A program made the translations under genes and the position numbers. 64,000 nt of DNA from Thalassococcus halodurans (GTDB taxonomy: Bacteria; Pseudomonadota; Alphaproteobacteria; Rhodobacterales; Rhodobacteraceae), in assembly GCF_900108225.1 (NCBI RefSeq), contig NZ_FNUZ01000005.1, forward strand, positions 62,001 to 126,000, written 5' to 3'. Each line of letters starts with the position of its first letter. Within the stretch, counting starts at the first letter, position 1. The notes beneath the pieces were generated by a model. The model was not told where the DNA came from and did no database searches. It saw only the letters and a list, made by a program, of their open reading frames with translations. Of this stretch, positions 26,187 to 35,971 are shown piece after piece.

Positions 26187-27056
26187 ATGACGAATAAACT
26201 TATTATCGGTGACTACGCCTATTCAAGCTGGTCTTTGCGCGGCTGGCTGCTGTTCCGCCGCTTTGGCATTCCTGCCGAAGTAACGCTGCTGGATTTCTTT
26301 GCCGACGAAAGCGTGGCCGAGCAGGTAAAGGCCTATGCGCCCGCCAAAACCGTGCCGATCTGGGTGACAGAAGACGGCGACGTGCTGGGCGAAAGCATTG
26401 CCATCGCCGAAGAACTGGCAACCCGCTACCCCGCCGCAAACCTTTGGCCCGCAGACCCCGCCGCACGCGCAGTGGCCCGTGCCCTGACCGCCGAAATGCA
26501 TTCCGGCTTTGGCACCCTGCGCAATGACTGCCCGATGAACATGCGCGTCGCCTATTCCGAAAGCCCTGTGTCCGACGACCTGAAGGCCGATCTGGCGCGG
26601 CTTGATTTCATCTTTGGCATGGCGCGCGAAAAATTTGGCCGCAACGGCCCATGGCTTTGTGGTGAATATTCGATCGCCGATGCCTTCTATGCCCCCGTCG
26701 CCGCGCGGATTGCGGGTTATTCCCTGCCGGTCAACCAAGTGACGCAGGAATACGTGAACGCGCACCTGAACGACGGTGCTTTCCGCCGCTGGCGTGCGAT
26801 GGGCATGATCAAAGGGGCTGATCTGCCGTGGTACGCCCGCGACTATCCGCAGAAACCGTGGCCCGGCCCGACGCCCTTGGCCGCCAAGGCCGTCGACAAC
26901 GGCTCGCCTGAAAACGATGCCTGCCCGTACTCGGGCCTGCCCGTCACGCATCTGTTGGAACTGGATGGCCGCATCTTCGGCTTCTGCAACGATTTCTGCC
27001 GCGACAAAACCGTGACCGACCCCGAAGCATGGCCACAGTTCATGGCGCTGCTCTAA
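26187..27056 (+). CDS. Glutathione S-transferase with C-terminal Cys-rich extension
   Basis: Residues 1-80 form a thioredoxin-like GST domain (YAYSSWSLRGWLLFRRFGIP, then VPIWVTEDGDVLGESIAIAE) and residues about 95-205 the helical domain. The product is 289 residues, against about 210-230 for ordinary GSTs. The last 50 residues or so add NDACPYSGLPVTHLLELDG and FGFCNDFCRDK, resembling a TRASH/YHS-like metal-binding site. The substrate is unknown. ATG is preceded by AAGGGG. Single gene between rpoH and comM. Confidence 0.85.
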   Translation: MTNKLIIGDYAYSSWSLRGWLLFRRFGIPAEVTLLDFFADESVAEQVKAYAPAKTVPIWVTEDGDVLGESIAIAEELATRYPAANLWPADPAARAVARALTAEMHSGFGTLRNDCPMNMRVAYSESPVSDDLKADLARLDFIFGMAREKFGRNGPWLCGEYSIADAFYAPVAARIAGYSLPVNQVTQEYVNAHLNDGAFRRWRAMGMIKGADLPWYARDYPQKPWPGPTPLAAKAVDNGSPENDACPYSGLPVTHLLELDGRIFGFCNDFCRDKTVTDPEAWPQFMALL

Positions 27057-27122
27057 GCCGTTAACCAATCAGAAACCTTCCTTGCGCGATCTTTGCCGAT
27101 AAGGGTCGCGCAGGGAAACATC

Positions 27123-28637
27123 ATGGTCGCACATGCCTATTCGGTGGCATTCGAAGGGGTCGAGGCCCGCTCGGTCGAGGTGCAATGCGCCGTCAGCCCC
27201 GGCCTGCCCGCCTTTTCCATCGTGGGCCTGCCCGACAAAGCGGTGTCCGAGGCGCGCGACCGTGTGCGATCCGCTCTGTCGTCCCTGTCCATCGCGCTAC
27301 CGTCGAAACGCATCACGATCAACCTGTCGCCTGCGGACTTGCCCAAGGAAGGGTCGCACTTTGACCTGCCCATCGCGCTTAGCCTTTTGGCCGCGTTGGA
27401 AATCATCCCCAAGGATGTGGTCGCGGGCACGGTATCTTTGGGCGAGTTGTCGCTTGACGGCACCTTGGTTCCGGTGCTGGGCGCTCTGCCCGCCGCCATG
27501 GCCGCCGCCGAACACAGCCGCGATCTGGTCTGCCCCAAGGCCTGCGGGCCAGAGGCCGCGTGGGTCGAGGCCTGCCGCGTGATCGGCGCGAATTCCCTGC
27601 ACGACGCGATCCGGCATTTCACAGGTGCCGCGGTCCTGTCGCCCGCCACTGCAGGCGAAGTCAGCCAACCCTTCCAAGGCCGCGACCTGCGGGATGTGAA
27701 AGGGCAGGAAAAGGCCAAACGCGCGTTGGAAATCGCCGCCGCCGGTCGCCACCACGTGCTGTTTGTGGGCGCACCGGGATCGGGGAAATCCATGCTGGCC
27801 GCCCGCCTGCCCGGCATCCTGCCGCCCCTATCACCGGTCGAAGCGCTGGAAACATCCATGATCCATTCGCTGGCCGGATTGCTGGACGACGGCGGCATCA
27901 GCCGCGCGCGCCCCTTCCGCGAACCGCATCACACGGCCTCGATGGCCGCTATCGTGGGCGGTGGGCGCAACGCCAAACCGGGCGAGATTTCGCTGGCCCA
28001 CAATGGCGTTCTGTTCCTTGACGAATTCCCCGAATTTTCCCGCACCGTACTGGAAACCCTGCGCCAACCTATTGAAACGGGCGAGGTCATGGTCGCCCGC
28101 GCCAATGCCCATGTGCGCTATCCCTGCCGGTTCATGCTGATGGCCGCAGCGAACCCCTGTAAATGCGGGTTTATGGGTGATGCCACCCGCGCTTGTTCCC
28201 GTGCGCCGCTATGTGGTGAGGATTATCTGGGCCGCATCTCCGGCCCACTGATGGACCGCTTTGATTTACGGGTCGAGGTGCCGCCCGTCACCCACGCCGA
28301 TCTGGATTTGCCTGCCTCCGGCGAAACCTCGGCCACCGTTGCCGCCCGCGTCGCTGCAGCGCGTGATCTGCAAACGGCGCGATTTACGGAGAACGCACGT
28401 GTCCACACCAATGCAGACGCCGAAGGACAGGAATTGGAGGAGATTACGCAAATGGACGCCGAGGCGCGCAGCCTGCTGGTGCAGGCGGCTGACCGGTTCG
28501 GCCTGTCCGCGCGGGGCTATCATCGGGTGATGCGGGTGGCGCGGACGATTGCCGATCTGGACCAGTCCGAGGGCGTGCACCGGCCACATCTGGCCGAGGC
28601 ACTCAGTTTCCGCCTGATGTCGGCAAAGGAAAGTTAG
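27123..28637 (+). CDS. comM: YifB/ComM family Mg-chelatase-like AAA ATPase
   Basis: A 504-residue hexameric helicase-like ATPase that promotes branch migration during natural transformation in several Proteobacteria. The N-terminal domain has [20 protein letters not shown] and [20 protein letters not shown]; the AAA domain has Walker [20 protein letters not shown] near residue 216, Walker [12 protein letters not shown], and a Cys-rich [11 protein letters not shown] segment with [16 protein letters not shown] 27123 gives the standard start. Its stop overlaps that of gshB on the other strand by 4 nt. Confidence 0.93.
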   Translation: MVAHAYSVAFEGVEARSVEVQCAVSPGLPAFSIVGLPDKAVSEARDRVRSALSSLSIALPSKRITINLSPADLPKEGSHFDLPIALSLLAALEIIPKDVVAGTVSLGELSLDGTLVPVLGALPAAMAAAEHSRDLVCPKACGPEAAWVEACRVIGANSLHDAIRHFTGAAVLSPATAGEVSQPFQGRDLRDVKGQEKAKRALEIAAAGRHHVLFVGAPGSGKSMLAARLPGILPPLSPVEALETSMIHSLAGLLDDGGISRARPFREPHHTASMAAIVGGGRNAKPGEISLAHNGVLFLDEFPEFSRTVLETLRQPIETGEVMVARANAHVRYPCRFMLMAAANPCKCGFMGDATRACSRAPLCGEDYLGRISGPLMDRFDLRVEVPPVTHADLDLPASGETSATVAARVAAARDLQTARFTENARVHTNADAEGQELEEITQMDAEARSLLVQAADRFGLSARGYHRVMRVARTIADLDQSEGVHRPHLAEALSFRLMSAKES

Positions 28638-29581
28638 GCGGACATCGCCGCGCAACGTGCCTCGATCGCGACCCAGATTTTCTCGGCGATGTTCACACCG
28701 TCGAACCGCTCAAGCTCTTGAATGCCGGTAGGCGAGGTCACGTTAATCTCGGTCAGCCAGTCGCCGATCACGTCGATGCCAACAAAGACCTGCCCCTTTT
28801 CTTTCAGAAGCGGGCCAATCGCAGCACAGATTTCGCGGTCACGGTCAGTGAGTGCGATCTTTTCAGGACGACCACCAACGTGCATGTTCGACCGGACCTC
28901 ACCTTCAGCCGGAACGCGGTTGATCGCGCCGACAGGTTCGCCATCTACAAGGATCACACGCTTGTCGCCCTTGCTGACCGCAGGCAGGTATTTCTGCACG
29001 ATCAGAGGCTCGCGCGAGAAGCCGGTGAACAGCTCGTGCAGCGAAGACAGATTGCGGTCGTTTTCATCCAGCTTGAACACGCCCGCGCCACCGTTGCCAT
29101 AAAGCGGCTTCAGGATCACGTCGCCATGTTTGGCGCGGAATTCACGCAGCGTTTCCAGATCACGCGCGATGGCCGTGGGCGGCGTCAGATCAGGGAAGCT
29201 GAGAACCAGCAGTTTTTCGGGGTAGTTCCGCACCCAGAACGGGTCATTCACCACCAGCGTTTTGCCTGCCAGACGGTCCAACAGATGCGTGGTTGTGATG
29301 TAATGCATGTCGAACGGCGGGTCCTGACGTAGCCAGACCACGTCGTAATCTGCCAGATCGACCTTTTCCAACGGCCCGAGGATCGCATGATCCCCTTTGA
29401 CCCGCTGCACCTTCAGCGAATGGCCGCGCGCAGTGATCTTGCCCTCTTCAAAGGCCAGATGATCGGGCGTGTAGTAAAACAGTTCATGCCCCCGCGCCTG
29501 CGCCTCTTCGGCGATGCGGAATGTGCTGTCTGCGTCGATGTTGATCGGACCGATTGGGTCCATCTGAAAGGCGATCTTCAT
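28634..29581 (-). CDS. gshB: Glutathione synthase
   Basis: ATP-grasp enzyme that joins gamma-glutamylcysteine and glycine. The 315-residue product begins [20 protein letters not shown], has [30 protein letters not shown] and the metal-binding [12 protein letters not shown]. Length and motif order are standard. It follows yraN and rsmI on the same strand after an 80-bp gap, and converges with comM. Confidence 0.97.
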   Translation of the reverse strand: MKIAFQMDPIGPINIDADSTFRIAEEAQARGHELFYYTPDHLAFEEGKITARGHSLKVQRVKGDHAILGPLEKVDLADYDVVWLRQDPPFDMHYITTTHLLDRLAGKTLVVNDPFWVRNYPEKLLVLSFPDLTPPTAIARDLETLREFRAKHGDVILKPLYGNGGAGVFKLDENDRNLSSLHELFTGFSREPLIVQKYLPAVSKGDKRVILVDGEPVGAINRVPAEGEVRSNMHVGGRPEKIALTDRDREICAAIGPLLKEKGQVFVGIDVIGDWLTEINVTSPTGIQELERFDGVNIAEKIWVAIEARCAAMSA

Positions 29582-29661
29582 GGGGGTCCCCGCTTTTTAC
29601 GCCCCAGATACATGGCGCAGACGGGCGGGACAGGCAATGCCCCCATGCGTCGGAAATAGGA

Positions 29662-30063
29662 TCAGGCGCCGAAAGCGTTCTCAATCACGTCGATGTGACC
29701 CTGCCCGTCCATCAAAGCCACGTCAAAACGCATGTTGGTCAGGGCGCTATACCCTTGCGCATCCATGAATTCCTGCGACGCAAGGCAAAGCCGTTCCATC
29801 TGCCGCCGCGACACGGCCTGTGCCGCACGGGCATGCGAGCGACTTTTCTTGACCTCGACGAACACAAGGCCATAGCCATCATCCATTATCAGATCAATTT
29901 CGCCGGCCTTGCCACGCCAGCGTCGTGCCAAAATCACCCCGCCGCGTTCGAGGTAATGACGTTCAACGCCCTGTTCGGCAGATTGCCCCGCCTGATACGC
30001 CAACATCCCGCGCGTCGCCTTTTCAGCGGCCTGTCGGGATATCAGCGGATCATGAATGGTCAT
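29662..30063 (-). CDS. YraN family protein (UPF0102)
   Basis: A 133-residue protein with an Holliday-junction-resolvase-like PD-(D/E)XK fold: GQSAEQGVERHYLERGG, RRWRGKAGEIDLIMDD and VFVEVKKSRSHARAA, giving the E-D-ExK active-site pattern. Biochemical function is unsettled. It overlaps the end of rsmI by 14 nt; the pair with the LpoA-like gene opposite is the conserved yraM-yraN-rsmI neighbourhood. Confidence 0.92.
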   Translation of the reverse strand: MTIHDPLISRQAAEKATRGMLAYQAGQSAEQGVERHYLERGGVILARRWRGKAGEIDLIMDDGYGLVFVEVKKSRSHARAAQAVSRRQMERLCLASQEFMDAQGYSALTNMRFDVALMDGQGHIDVIENAFGA

Positions 30064-30916
30064 CGTTTCTCATCTTCATGGCTTGCTGGTAAATCGGGCG
30101 CCGTGGCTGCCCCAGCATTTTAGCGACAAAATCGGATGCATCCCGCACCGACATGGTTTTCAAGGCCTCTTCCAAAGCTGTCGTAACATCGGATTCGCTA
30201 ATATTTTCCGAATGCCCCCGATCAATCAGCACGACGATTTCGCCTTTGGCGGTGTTTTCCCCGTAATACGAGGCTAACTCGGATAGCGTCCCGCGTCGCG
30301 CTTCTTCGAACTTCTTGGTTAATTCGCGGCAGACCACAGCCTTGCGATCCCCGCCCAGCACTTCGGCGGCGTCGCCCAGCATCCCTGCAATCCGTTTGGG
30401 CGACTCGTAAAACGCCAAGGTTGCCGGAACGCCCGCAAGTTCGGTCAGTGTTTTCTTCCGTGCGCCCGACGCGTTCGGCAGGAACCCCGCGAACAGGAAC
30501 CGGTCGGTGGGCAAGCCCGCAACCGTCAGCGCCATGATCACAGCAGCCGCCCCCGGCGCGGCGGTGGCAGGATGGCCTTCTTCTATCGCGCCGCGCAGAA
30601 GGTCAAACCCGGGATCGGAAATCATCGGCGTGCCCGCCTCGGAGGCATAGGCCACCGATTTCCCTTCGGCCAAATCCGCCATAATCCGCGGCCGCATCTT
30701 GCCCCCGTTATGATCGTGATAGGCCAACACGGGGCGTCCGTTTAGCGCAATGCCGTGGATTTCCATCAACCGCTTCAAAGACCGCGTATCTTCGGCCGCC
30801 AGAACATCTGCATTTGCCAAGATATCCAGACTTCTTAATGTGATGTCCCGAGCGTTGCCAATTGGCGTCGCTACAAGGTAAAGACCGGGCGCGAGGCGCG
30901 TGTTGACCGGATTCAT
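30050..30916 (-). CDS. rsmI: 16S rRNA (cytidine1402-2'-O)-methyltransferase
   Basis: SAM-dependent tetrapyrrole-methylase-fold enzyme that methylates C1402 in the ribosomal P site. The 288-residue product shows LYLVATPIGNARDITLRSLD near the N-terminus, AEDTRSLKRLMEIHGI, YASEAGTPMISDPGF and a PKRIAGMLGDAAEVLGGDR segment. Divergent from the LpoA-like gene; yraN follows with overlap. Confidence 0.96.
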   Translation of the reverse strand: MNPVNTRLAPGLYLVATPIGNARDITLRSLDILANADVLAAEDTRSLKRLMEIHGIALNGRPVLAYHDHNGGKMRPRIMADLAEGKSVAYASEAGTPMISDPGFDLLRGAIEEGHPATAAPGAAAVIMALTVAGLPTDRFLFAGFLPNASGARKKTLTELAGVPATLAFYESPKRIAGMLGDAAEVLGGDRKAVVCRELTKKFEEARRGTLSELASYYGENTAKGEIVVLIDRGHSENISESDVTTALEEALKTMSVRDASDFVAKMLGQPRRPIYQQAMKMRNDDHS

Positions 30917-31011
30917 TGTTGGACCTGTCCTTTGGCTGTTTTAAGATCAACGTGTCTTACGACGCGGACACCTTCGGCCCCGCGTCATATATCGGGGGAT
31001 CCATTTTCACC

Positions 31012-32199
31012 ATGCTCAACTGTTTTTCCAAAGCCCGCAAGGCGATCCGCGGCATTTTGACGGCTGGCGCCGTCCTGTCGCTGGCGGCCTGTGACGTCAC
31101 CACGCTGCCCAGTGGCGGGTCCGATGGTGGCAGCGGTCCGAATCTGAAATCGGGTGAAACCGTTCAGATCGCGCTGCTGATTCCGCAATCCGACCCCAAC
31201 ACCGGCAATATTCCGCAAAGCCTCGAGAACGCGGCGCGTCTGGCGATTGCCGAGATCCCGGGCGCGAATATTGAATTGAAAGTTTACGACACTGCAGGTC
31301 GTGCAGGCACTGCGGCAGCGCAGGCACAGCGCGCAGTTGATGAAGGCGCGAAACTGATCCTTGGCCCGCTCTTTGGTGAAGCCGCCAACGCAGCAGCCGT
31401 AGCTGTGGCCGACGAAGGTGTGAATGTTCTGAGCTTCTCGAACAACACCACGATTGCGGGCGGCAACCTGTTCGTTCTGGGCTCGACCTTTGACAGCGCT
31501 GCCGAACGTCTTGTCAGCTATGGCGCCCGCAACGGCAAAAAGAACATCGCCGTTCTGTATCAGAACAACATCGCAGGCCAGCTTGGCCGCAACGCGATCC
31601 AGGGCGCGGCGACGCGCAACGGTGGACAGGTTGTGGCTGCAGAAGGCTATGACCTGAACACCGAAAGCCTGACTGCTGCGATCGGTCGCGTGAAATCGGC
31701 GACATCCGGTGGCAATGCTGACTCGCTTTATCTGACAGACAGCTGGGATGGCGGCCTGTCGGTGGTTCTGCAACTTGCACCGGAACAGGGCGTTTCGCCG
31801 GCATCGACGCAATACGCTGGCATCACCCGTTGGGATGTGCGTTCGGACGGTTTCAAACTGCCGGGTATCGAAGGCGCGTGGTTCGCAATTCCGGACAATG
31901 CCTCGACCGCCGCCTTTGAACAGCGTTACGCCGCGCGCTACGGCGCACAGCCCCACGCGCTGGCCGGTCTGGCGTTTGATGGCGTCGCCGCCGTAGGCGC
32001 ACTGCTGAAAAAAGGTCGCAACGACGCTTTGACGCGTTCGGCCCTGACGCAAGGCGCTGGCTTCCAAGGGGCGAGCGGTGTATTCCGCCTGTTGAACAAC
32101 GGCACGAACCAGCGCGCCATGGGCGTGGCCACCGTGCGGAACCAACAGGTAGTGATCCTTGACCCAGCCCCACGCTCTTTCGGAGGCGCAGGCTTCTGA
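31012..32199 (+). CDS. Penicillin-binding protein activator (LpoA/YraM-like) lipoprotein
   Basis: A 395-residue exported lipoprotein with lipobox LSLAAC at about residues 22-27 followed by DVTTLPSGGSDGG. The mature part has a periplasmic type-I binding fold: QIALLIPQSDPNTGNIPQSL, GAKLILGPLFGEAANAAAV and KNIAVLYQNNIAGQLGRNAI. The family activates peptidoglycan synthases from the outer membrane (LpoA), though alphaproteobacterial members lack proof. ATG 31012 is chosen for the signal peptide; GGGGGA precedes it. It is divergent from rsmI. The last 41 nt overlap the start of glnD. Confidence 0.88.
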   Translation: MLNCFSKARKAIRGILTAGAVLSLAACDVTTLPSGGSDGGSGPNLKSGETVQIALLIPQSDPNTGNIPQSLENAARLAIAEIPGANIELKVYDTAGRAGTAAAQAQRAVDEGAKLILGPLFGEAANAAAVAVADEGVNVLSFSNNTTIAGGNLFVLGSTFDSAAERLVSYGARNGKKNIAVLYQNNIAGQLGRNAIQGAATRNGGQVVAAEGYDLNTESLTAAIGRVKSATSGGNADSLYLTDSWDGGLSVVLQLAPEQGVSPASTQYAGITRWDVRSDGFKLPGIEGAWFAIPDNASTAAFEQRYAARYGAQPHALAGLAFDGVAAVGALLKKGRNDALTRSALTQGAGFQGASGVFRLLNNGTNQRAMGVATVRNQQVVILDPAPRSFGGAGF

Positions 32200-34966
32200 G
32201 CCCGCAACACTTAACAATCCGAACCTAGACCTAATTGCTCCGGTCGAAGATATCTTTGACCGGAGCGCCATCCGCAAAGACCTGTGGGCGGCCATCGAAG
32301 ACGCCGAAGACGAACGCGCCGTGCGCAAGGCCACCGTGGCCGTACTGGGCGCAGCCCGCGACAAGGGCCGCGACGTCATCGCCGAAGCTTTCAAAAACAA
32401 ACCGTTAGAAGCGCACCGCGTGACCCATGCCTATGCGTGGATCACCGATTGTCTTGTCACGCTGACCTACGAGGTCGCGACTGAACGCCTGCACCGCAAC
32501 CCGAACCCGACCGAAGGCGAACGTCTGGCGGTTATGGCTGTGGGTGGCTATGGGCGTGGTGAAATGGCGCCCTTCTCGGATGTCGATCTGCTGTTCCTGA
32601 CGCCCTACAAGGTCACCGCATGGGCCGAGAGCGTGATTGAATCCATGCTCTATATCTTCTGGGATCTGAAGCTGAAGATCGGTCACGCATCGCGTACCGT
32701 CAAAGACTGCATCCGCCTTGGAGCCGAAGATTTCACCATCCGGACCGCGATGCTGGAAAACCGTTATCTGATCGGTCACCGCGCGCTTGCCCGCGATCTG
32801 GAAACCAAGCTGTGGCGCGATCTGTTCAAAGGCACCGAAAGCGAGTTCGTCGAAGCCAAGCTGGAAGAGCGTGACGCCCGCCACGAAAAGCAGGGCGGCC
32901 AGCGTTATATGGTTGAACCCAACGTGAAAGAGGGCAAAGGCGGCCTGCGCGATCTGCAGTCTTTGTACTGGATCACGAAATACGTCTACCAGATCGACAA
33001 CACTGAACGGCTTGTGGGCATGGGCGTGTTCCGCCCTGAAGAATATGAAACTTTCCGTCAGGCGGACCAGTTCCTGTGGACTGTGCGCTGCCACCTGCAT
33101 CTGATCGCCGGTCGCGCGATGGAACAGCTGACCTTTGACATGCAGGTCGAGGTCGCTGCTGCCATGGGATTCGAGGATCGCGGCGGGCGTCGCGGCGTCG
33201 AGGTCTTCATGCAAAGCTATTTCCGCCATGCAACGGCGGTTGGTGATGTAACCCGTATCTTGCTGACATCGCTAGAGGCCGATCACACCAAAGAAGCCCC
33301 GCTGATCATGCGGATTTTCAAACGCCAGCCGCGTGTACGGAAGGGCTTTCAGGTGGTGCACGGACGTATCGCGCCGCAAGACGACAAGGCGTTTCTGGCC
33401 GACAAGATGAACATCCTGCGCATCTTCGAAGAAGGCCTGCGCACCGGTCTGCTGGTTCACCCCGATGCGATGCGCCTGATCAAGGCCAACCTGCATCTGA
33501 TCGACGAAGAGATGCGCAACAACAAAGACGCGCGGAAACTGTTCCTTGATCTGCTGCTGAAACACGGCAACCCCGACCGTGCCCTGCGCAGGATGAACGA
33601 ACTGGGCGTGTTGTCGGCGTTTATCCCCGAATTCGAACCCATCGTCGCGATGATGCAGTTCAACATGTATCACCACTACACCGTCGACGAACACACGATC
33701 CAGTGCATCTGGAATCTGTCGGAAATCGAACACGAACATCTGGTCGAAGAACTGCCCGTTGCGTCGGAAATCCTGAAGGAAGGCGTGAACCGGAAGGTTC
33801 TGTATGTCGCGCTGTTGCTGCACGATATCGGCAAAGGCCGCGATGAGGACCACAGCGTTCTGGGTGCCCAGATCGCCCGCAAGGTCGCGCCGCGACTGGG
33901 CCTGTCGGCCAAAGACAGCGCCACCGTGGAATGGCTGGTGCGCCATCATCTGCTGATGTCCGACATGGCGCAAAAACGCGATATCGCCGACCCGCGCACC
34001 GTGCGCGACTTTGCCAAGGCCGTACAAACCAAAGACCGTCTGGACCTGCTCTGTGTGCTGACGGTCTGTGACATCCGCGGCGTCGGCCCTGATACGTGGA
34101 ACAACTGGAAAGCCGCGCTGCTGCGTGCGCTTTACCGTCAGACCCGCCGTGCGCTGGAAACCGGCCTTGAGGAACTGAACCGCGAAAACCGCGGGACCGA
34201 GGCGAAAAAGCTGCTGCGGGAAGAATTGGCAGATTGGGACGGCAAAGACATACGCGCCGAAACGCAGCGCCATTATCCGCCCTATTGGCAGGGCCTGCAC
34301 GTCACCGCGCATGTGGTCTTTGCCAACCTGCTTAAGGATCTGGCCGACGACGAAATCCGCATCGACCTGCACCCGGACGAGGACCGCGACGCGACACGCG
34401 CCTGCTTTGCGCTGACGGATCACCCCGGCATCTTCTCGCGTCTTGCAGGGGCCTTGGCTTTGGTGGGGGCAAACGTTGTGGACGCCCGTACTTTCACCAC
34501 GAAAGACGGCTACGTCACCGCAGCCTTCTGGATTCAGGATGCCGATGGCCACCCCTACGAGGCCGCCCGCCTGCCCCGTCTGCGCGACATGATCCGCAAG
34601 ACACTGATGGGCGAGGTTGTGGCCCGCGAAGCGATCAAGTCGAAGGACAAAATCAAGAAACGCGAACGCGCCTTCAAGGTGCCGACATCCATCACCTTCG
34701 ACAACGAAGGGTCGGAAATCTACACAATCATCGAGGTGGATACCCGCGACCGGCCCGCGCTGCTGTACGATCTGACGCGTACCTTGGCGAACCAGAACAT
34801 CTACATCGCCTCGGCGGTGATCGCGACATATGGCGAACAGGTGGTCGACAGTTTCTATGTCAAAGACATGTTCGGGCTGAAAATGTATGCGGAAGGCAAA
34901 CAGCGGTCGTTGGAAAACAAGCTGCGCGAAGCGATCGCAGCAGGCTCTGAACGGGCGCTGACCTGA
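32159..34966 (+). CDS. glnD: [Protein-PII] uridylyltransferase
   Basis: Senses glutamine and uridylylates or deuridylylates PII proteins, setting nitrogen assimilation. The 935-residue product has the nucleotidyltransferase motif GGYGRGEMAPFSDVDLLFL near residue 129, an HD domain with LLLHDIGKGRDEDHSVL near residue 553, and two C-terminal ACT domains starting near residues 753 (DHPGIFSRLAGALALVG) and 861 (DRPALLYDLTRTLANQN). The frame begins at TTG 32159, 41 nt inside the preceding gene, with an AGG upstream. No later ATG, GTG or TTG fits better, so the start is tentative. Confidence 0.95.
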   Translation: MTQPHALSEAQASEPATLNNPNLDLIAPVEDIFDRSAIRKDLWAAIEDAEDERAVRKATVAVLGAARDKGRDVIAEAFKNKPLEAHRVTHAYAWITDCLVTLTYEVATERLHRNPNPTEGERLAVMAVGGYGRGEMAPFSDVDLLFLTPYKVTAWAESVIESMLYIFWDLKLKIGHASRTVKDCIRLGAEDFTIRTAMLENRYLIGHRALARDLETKLWRDLFKGTESEFVEAKLEERDARHEKQGGQRYMVEPNVKEGKGGLRDLQSLYWITKYVYQIDNTERLVGMGVFRPEEYETFRQADQFLWTVRCHLHLIAGRAMEQLTFDMQVEVAAAMGFEDRGGRRGVEVFMQSYFRHATAVGDVTRILLTSLEADHTKEAPLIMRIFKRQPRVRKGFQVVHGRIAPQDDKAFLADKMNILRIFEEGLRTGLLVHPDAMRLIKANLHLIDEEMRNNKDARKLFLDLLLKHGNPDRALRRMNELGVLSAFIPEFEPIVAMMQFNMYHHYTVDEHTIQCIWNLSEIEHEHLVEELPVASEILKEGVNRKVLYVALLLHDIGKGRDEDHSVLGAQIARKVAPRLGLSAKDSATVEWLVRHHLLMSDMAQKRDIADPRTVRDFAKAVQTKDRLDLLCVLTVCDIRGVGPDTWNNWKAALLRALYRQTRRALETGLEELNRENRGTEAKKLLREELADWDGKDIRAETQRHYPPYWQGLHVTAHVVFANLLKDLADDEIRIDLHPDEDRDATRACFALTDHPGIFSRLAGALALVGANVVDARTFTTKDGYVTAAFWIQDADGHPYEAARLPRLRDMIRKTLMGEVVAREAIKSKDKIKKRERAFKVPTSITFDNEGSEIYTIIEVDTRDRPALLYDLTRTLANQNIYIASAVIATYGEQVVDSFYVKDMFGLKMYAEGKQRSLENKLREAIAAGSERALT

Positions 34967-34981
34967 GGTTCGGCGGGCGGC

Positions 34982-35692
34982 TTACCAGCCGCCCAGTGCC
35001 CGCTCGTGTTCGGGTAGATCGTTGAACGCAATCATCGGGCGCGCCATTTCGCCGTAACCCGACAGGGTCGAGTTGCGCTGAAGCGCCGGAAACAGATCAT
35101 AGATTTCAGCCGACTTCTTGTCATCCATCGCGTGAAGCGTTGTCTCGGTCGGATAAAAGCTTTCTGCCGGTGCGGCGTTGGCAAACATGATTTCGTGCTG
35201 GTCGAACATGATGTGCACGTAGGTCACCGTTTTGATGCCCTCAGCCACACGGGCCTTGCCACCAGGCATACAGGCCAGATCCATCGCACGTACCAGATAC
35301 TCATCCCCGTTGCGGCGGCGCATGACGACCCCGTGCAACGGCGAGACAAGCATACGCTGGCTGGAGTTGATCACACCACGGCTTAGCGAGATGGGCTTAA
35401 GGTAGGGCGCACGTGACAGCGTATTGGCGTCGAGTGTCTTGGAACCAGCCCACACAATCGGCTTGATGCCGTTGTCACGGGTTTGCACCAGATCGCCGGG
35501 GCGCAAATATTCGATCGGAATTTCACCACGCGGCGTCAGAATCTGTGTTCCGGCCGCGAAACACACCATTCCGGATTGCTCCGAAAACGGTGACAAAGTT
35601 GCTGCATACGCGTTTTTCTTGCGATCTCTGGGCACAGGAAATTCGAAATCCTGTACATCAAAGTCCAGCTTTTGTGCGTTTGAGAAGTCCAC
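34982..35692 (-). CDS. Hint-domain protein with retained catalytic cysteine
   Basis: A 236-residue protein with a Hint_2 domain beginning at Cys44: VCFAAGTQILTPRGEIPIEY, then LRPGDLVQTRDNGIKPIVW, SQRMLVSPLHGVVMRRRNG and YVHIMFDQHEIMFANAAPAE. Unlike the Hint protein at 566-1219, the position before the AGT turn is Cys, the nucleophile of self-processing Hint domains, but a C-terminal His-Asn splice pair is not evident. It starts with GTG and a weak ribosome-binding site. It converges with glnD. Role unknown; related genes are frequent in roseobacters. Confidence 0.75.
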   Translation of the reverse strand: MDFSNAQKLDFDVQDFEFPVPRDRKKNAYAATLSPFSEQSGMVCFAAGTQILTPRGEIPIEYLRPGDLVQTRDNGIKPIVWAGSKTLDANTLSRAPYLKPISLSRGVINSSQRMLVSPLHGVVMRRRNGDEYLVRAMDLACMPGGKARVAEGIKTVTYVHIMFDQHEIMFANAAPAESFYPTETTLHAMDDKKSAEIYDLFPALQRNSTLSGYGEMARPMIAFNDLPEHERALGGW

Positions 35693-35920
35693 TGCTAAAC
35701 CTGCCTATTACCCACCAAAAACAATCGGCGCAGGTTACAAACTGTTACCCGTTACCGAGCAAAGCACGTGTCAGTCTTATTATTGTTTCCCCAAACAGAG
35801 CTTAGGACAGACTGTGCCTTAGCAAGTTCTATGGATGGCGGTGAAGCTGGGCGAACTGCGATCAGAAGTGTGACCATTTTTTGTCTTTTGATACCAATTC
35901 GCTCTTTTGGCTGGCACTTG

Positions 35921-35951
35921 GCGAAACCCGCACTACCTGCGCGGGTTTCGC
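35921..35951. terminator. Perfect 11-bp hairpin downstream of the demethylase cluster
   Basis: GCGAAACCCGC (35921-35931) and GCGGGTTTCGC (35941-35951) are exact inverted repeats with a 9-nt loop, 20 nt past the last gene of the leftward cluster. There is no long T run, so it may be a weak terminator or an mRNA-stabilising hairpin. The rest of the 279-bp gap to the Hint gene holds nothing recognisable. Confidence 0.5.
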
Positions 35952-35971
35952 ATTCCTGAAAGCGAAATATA

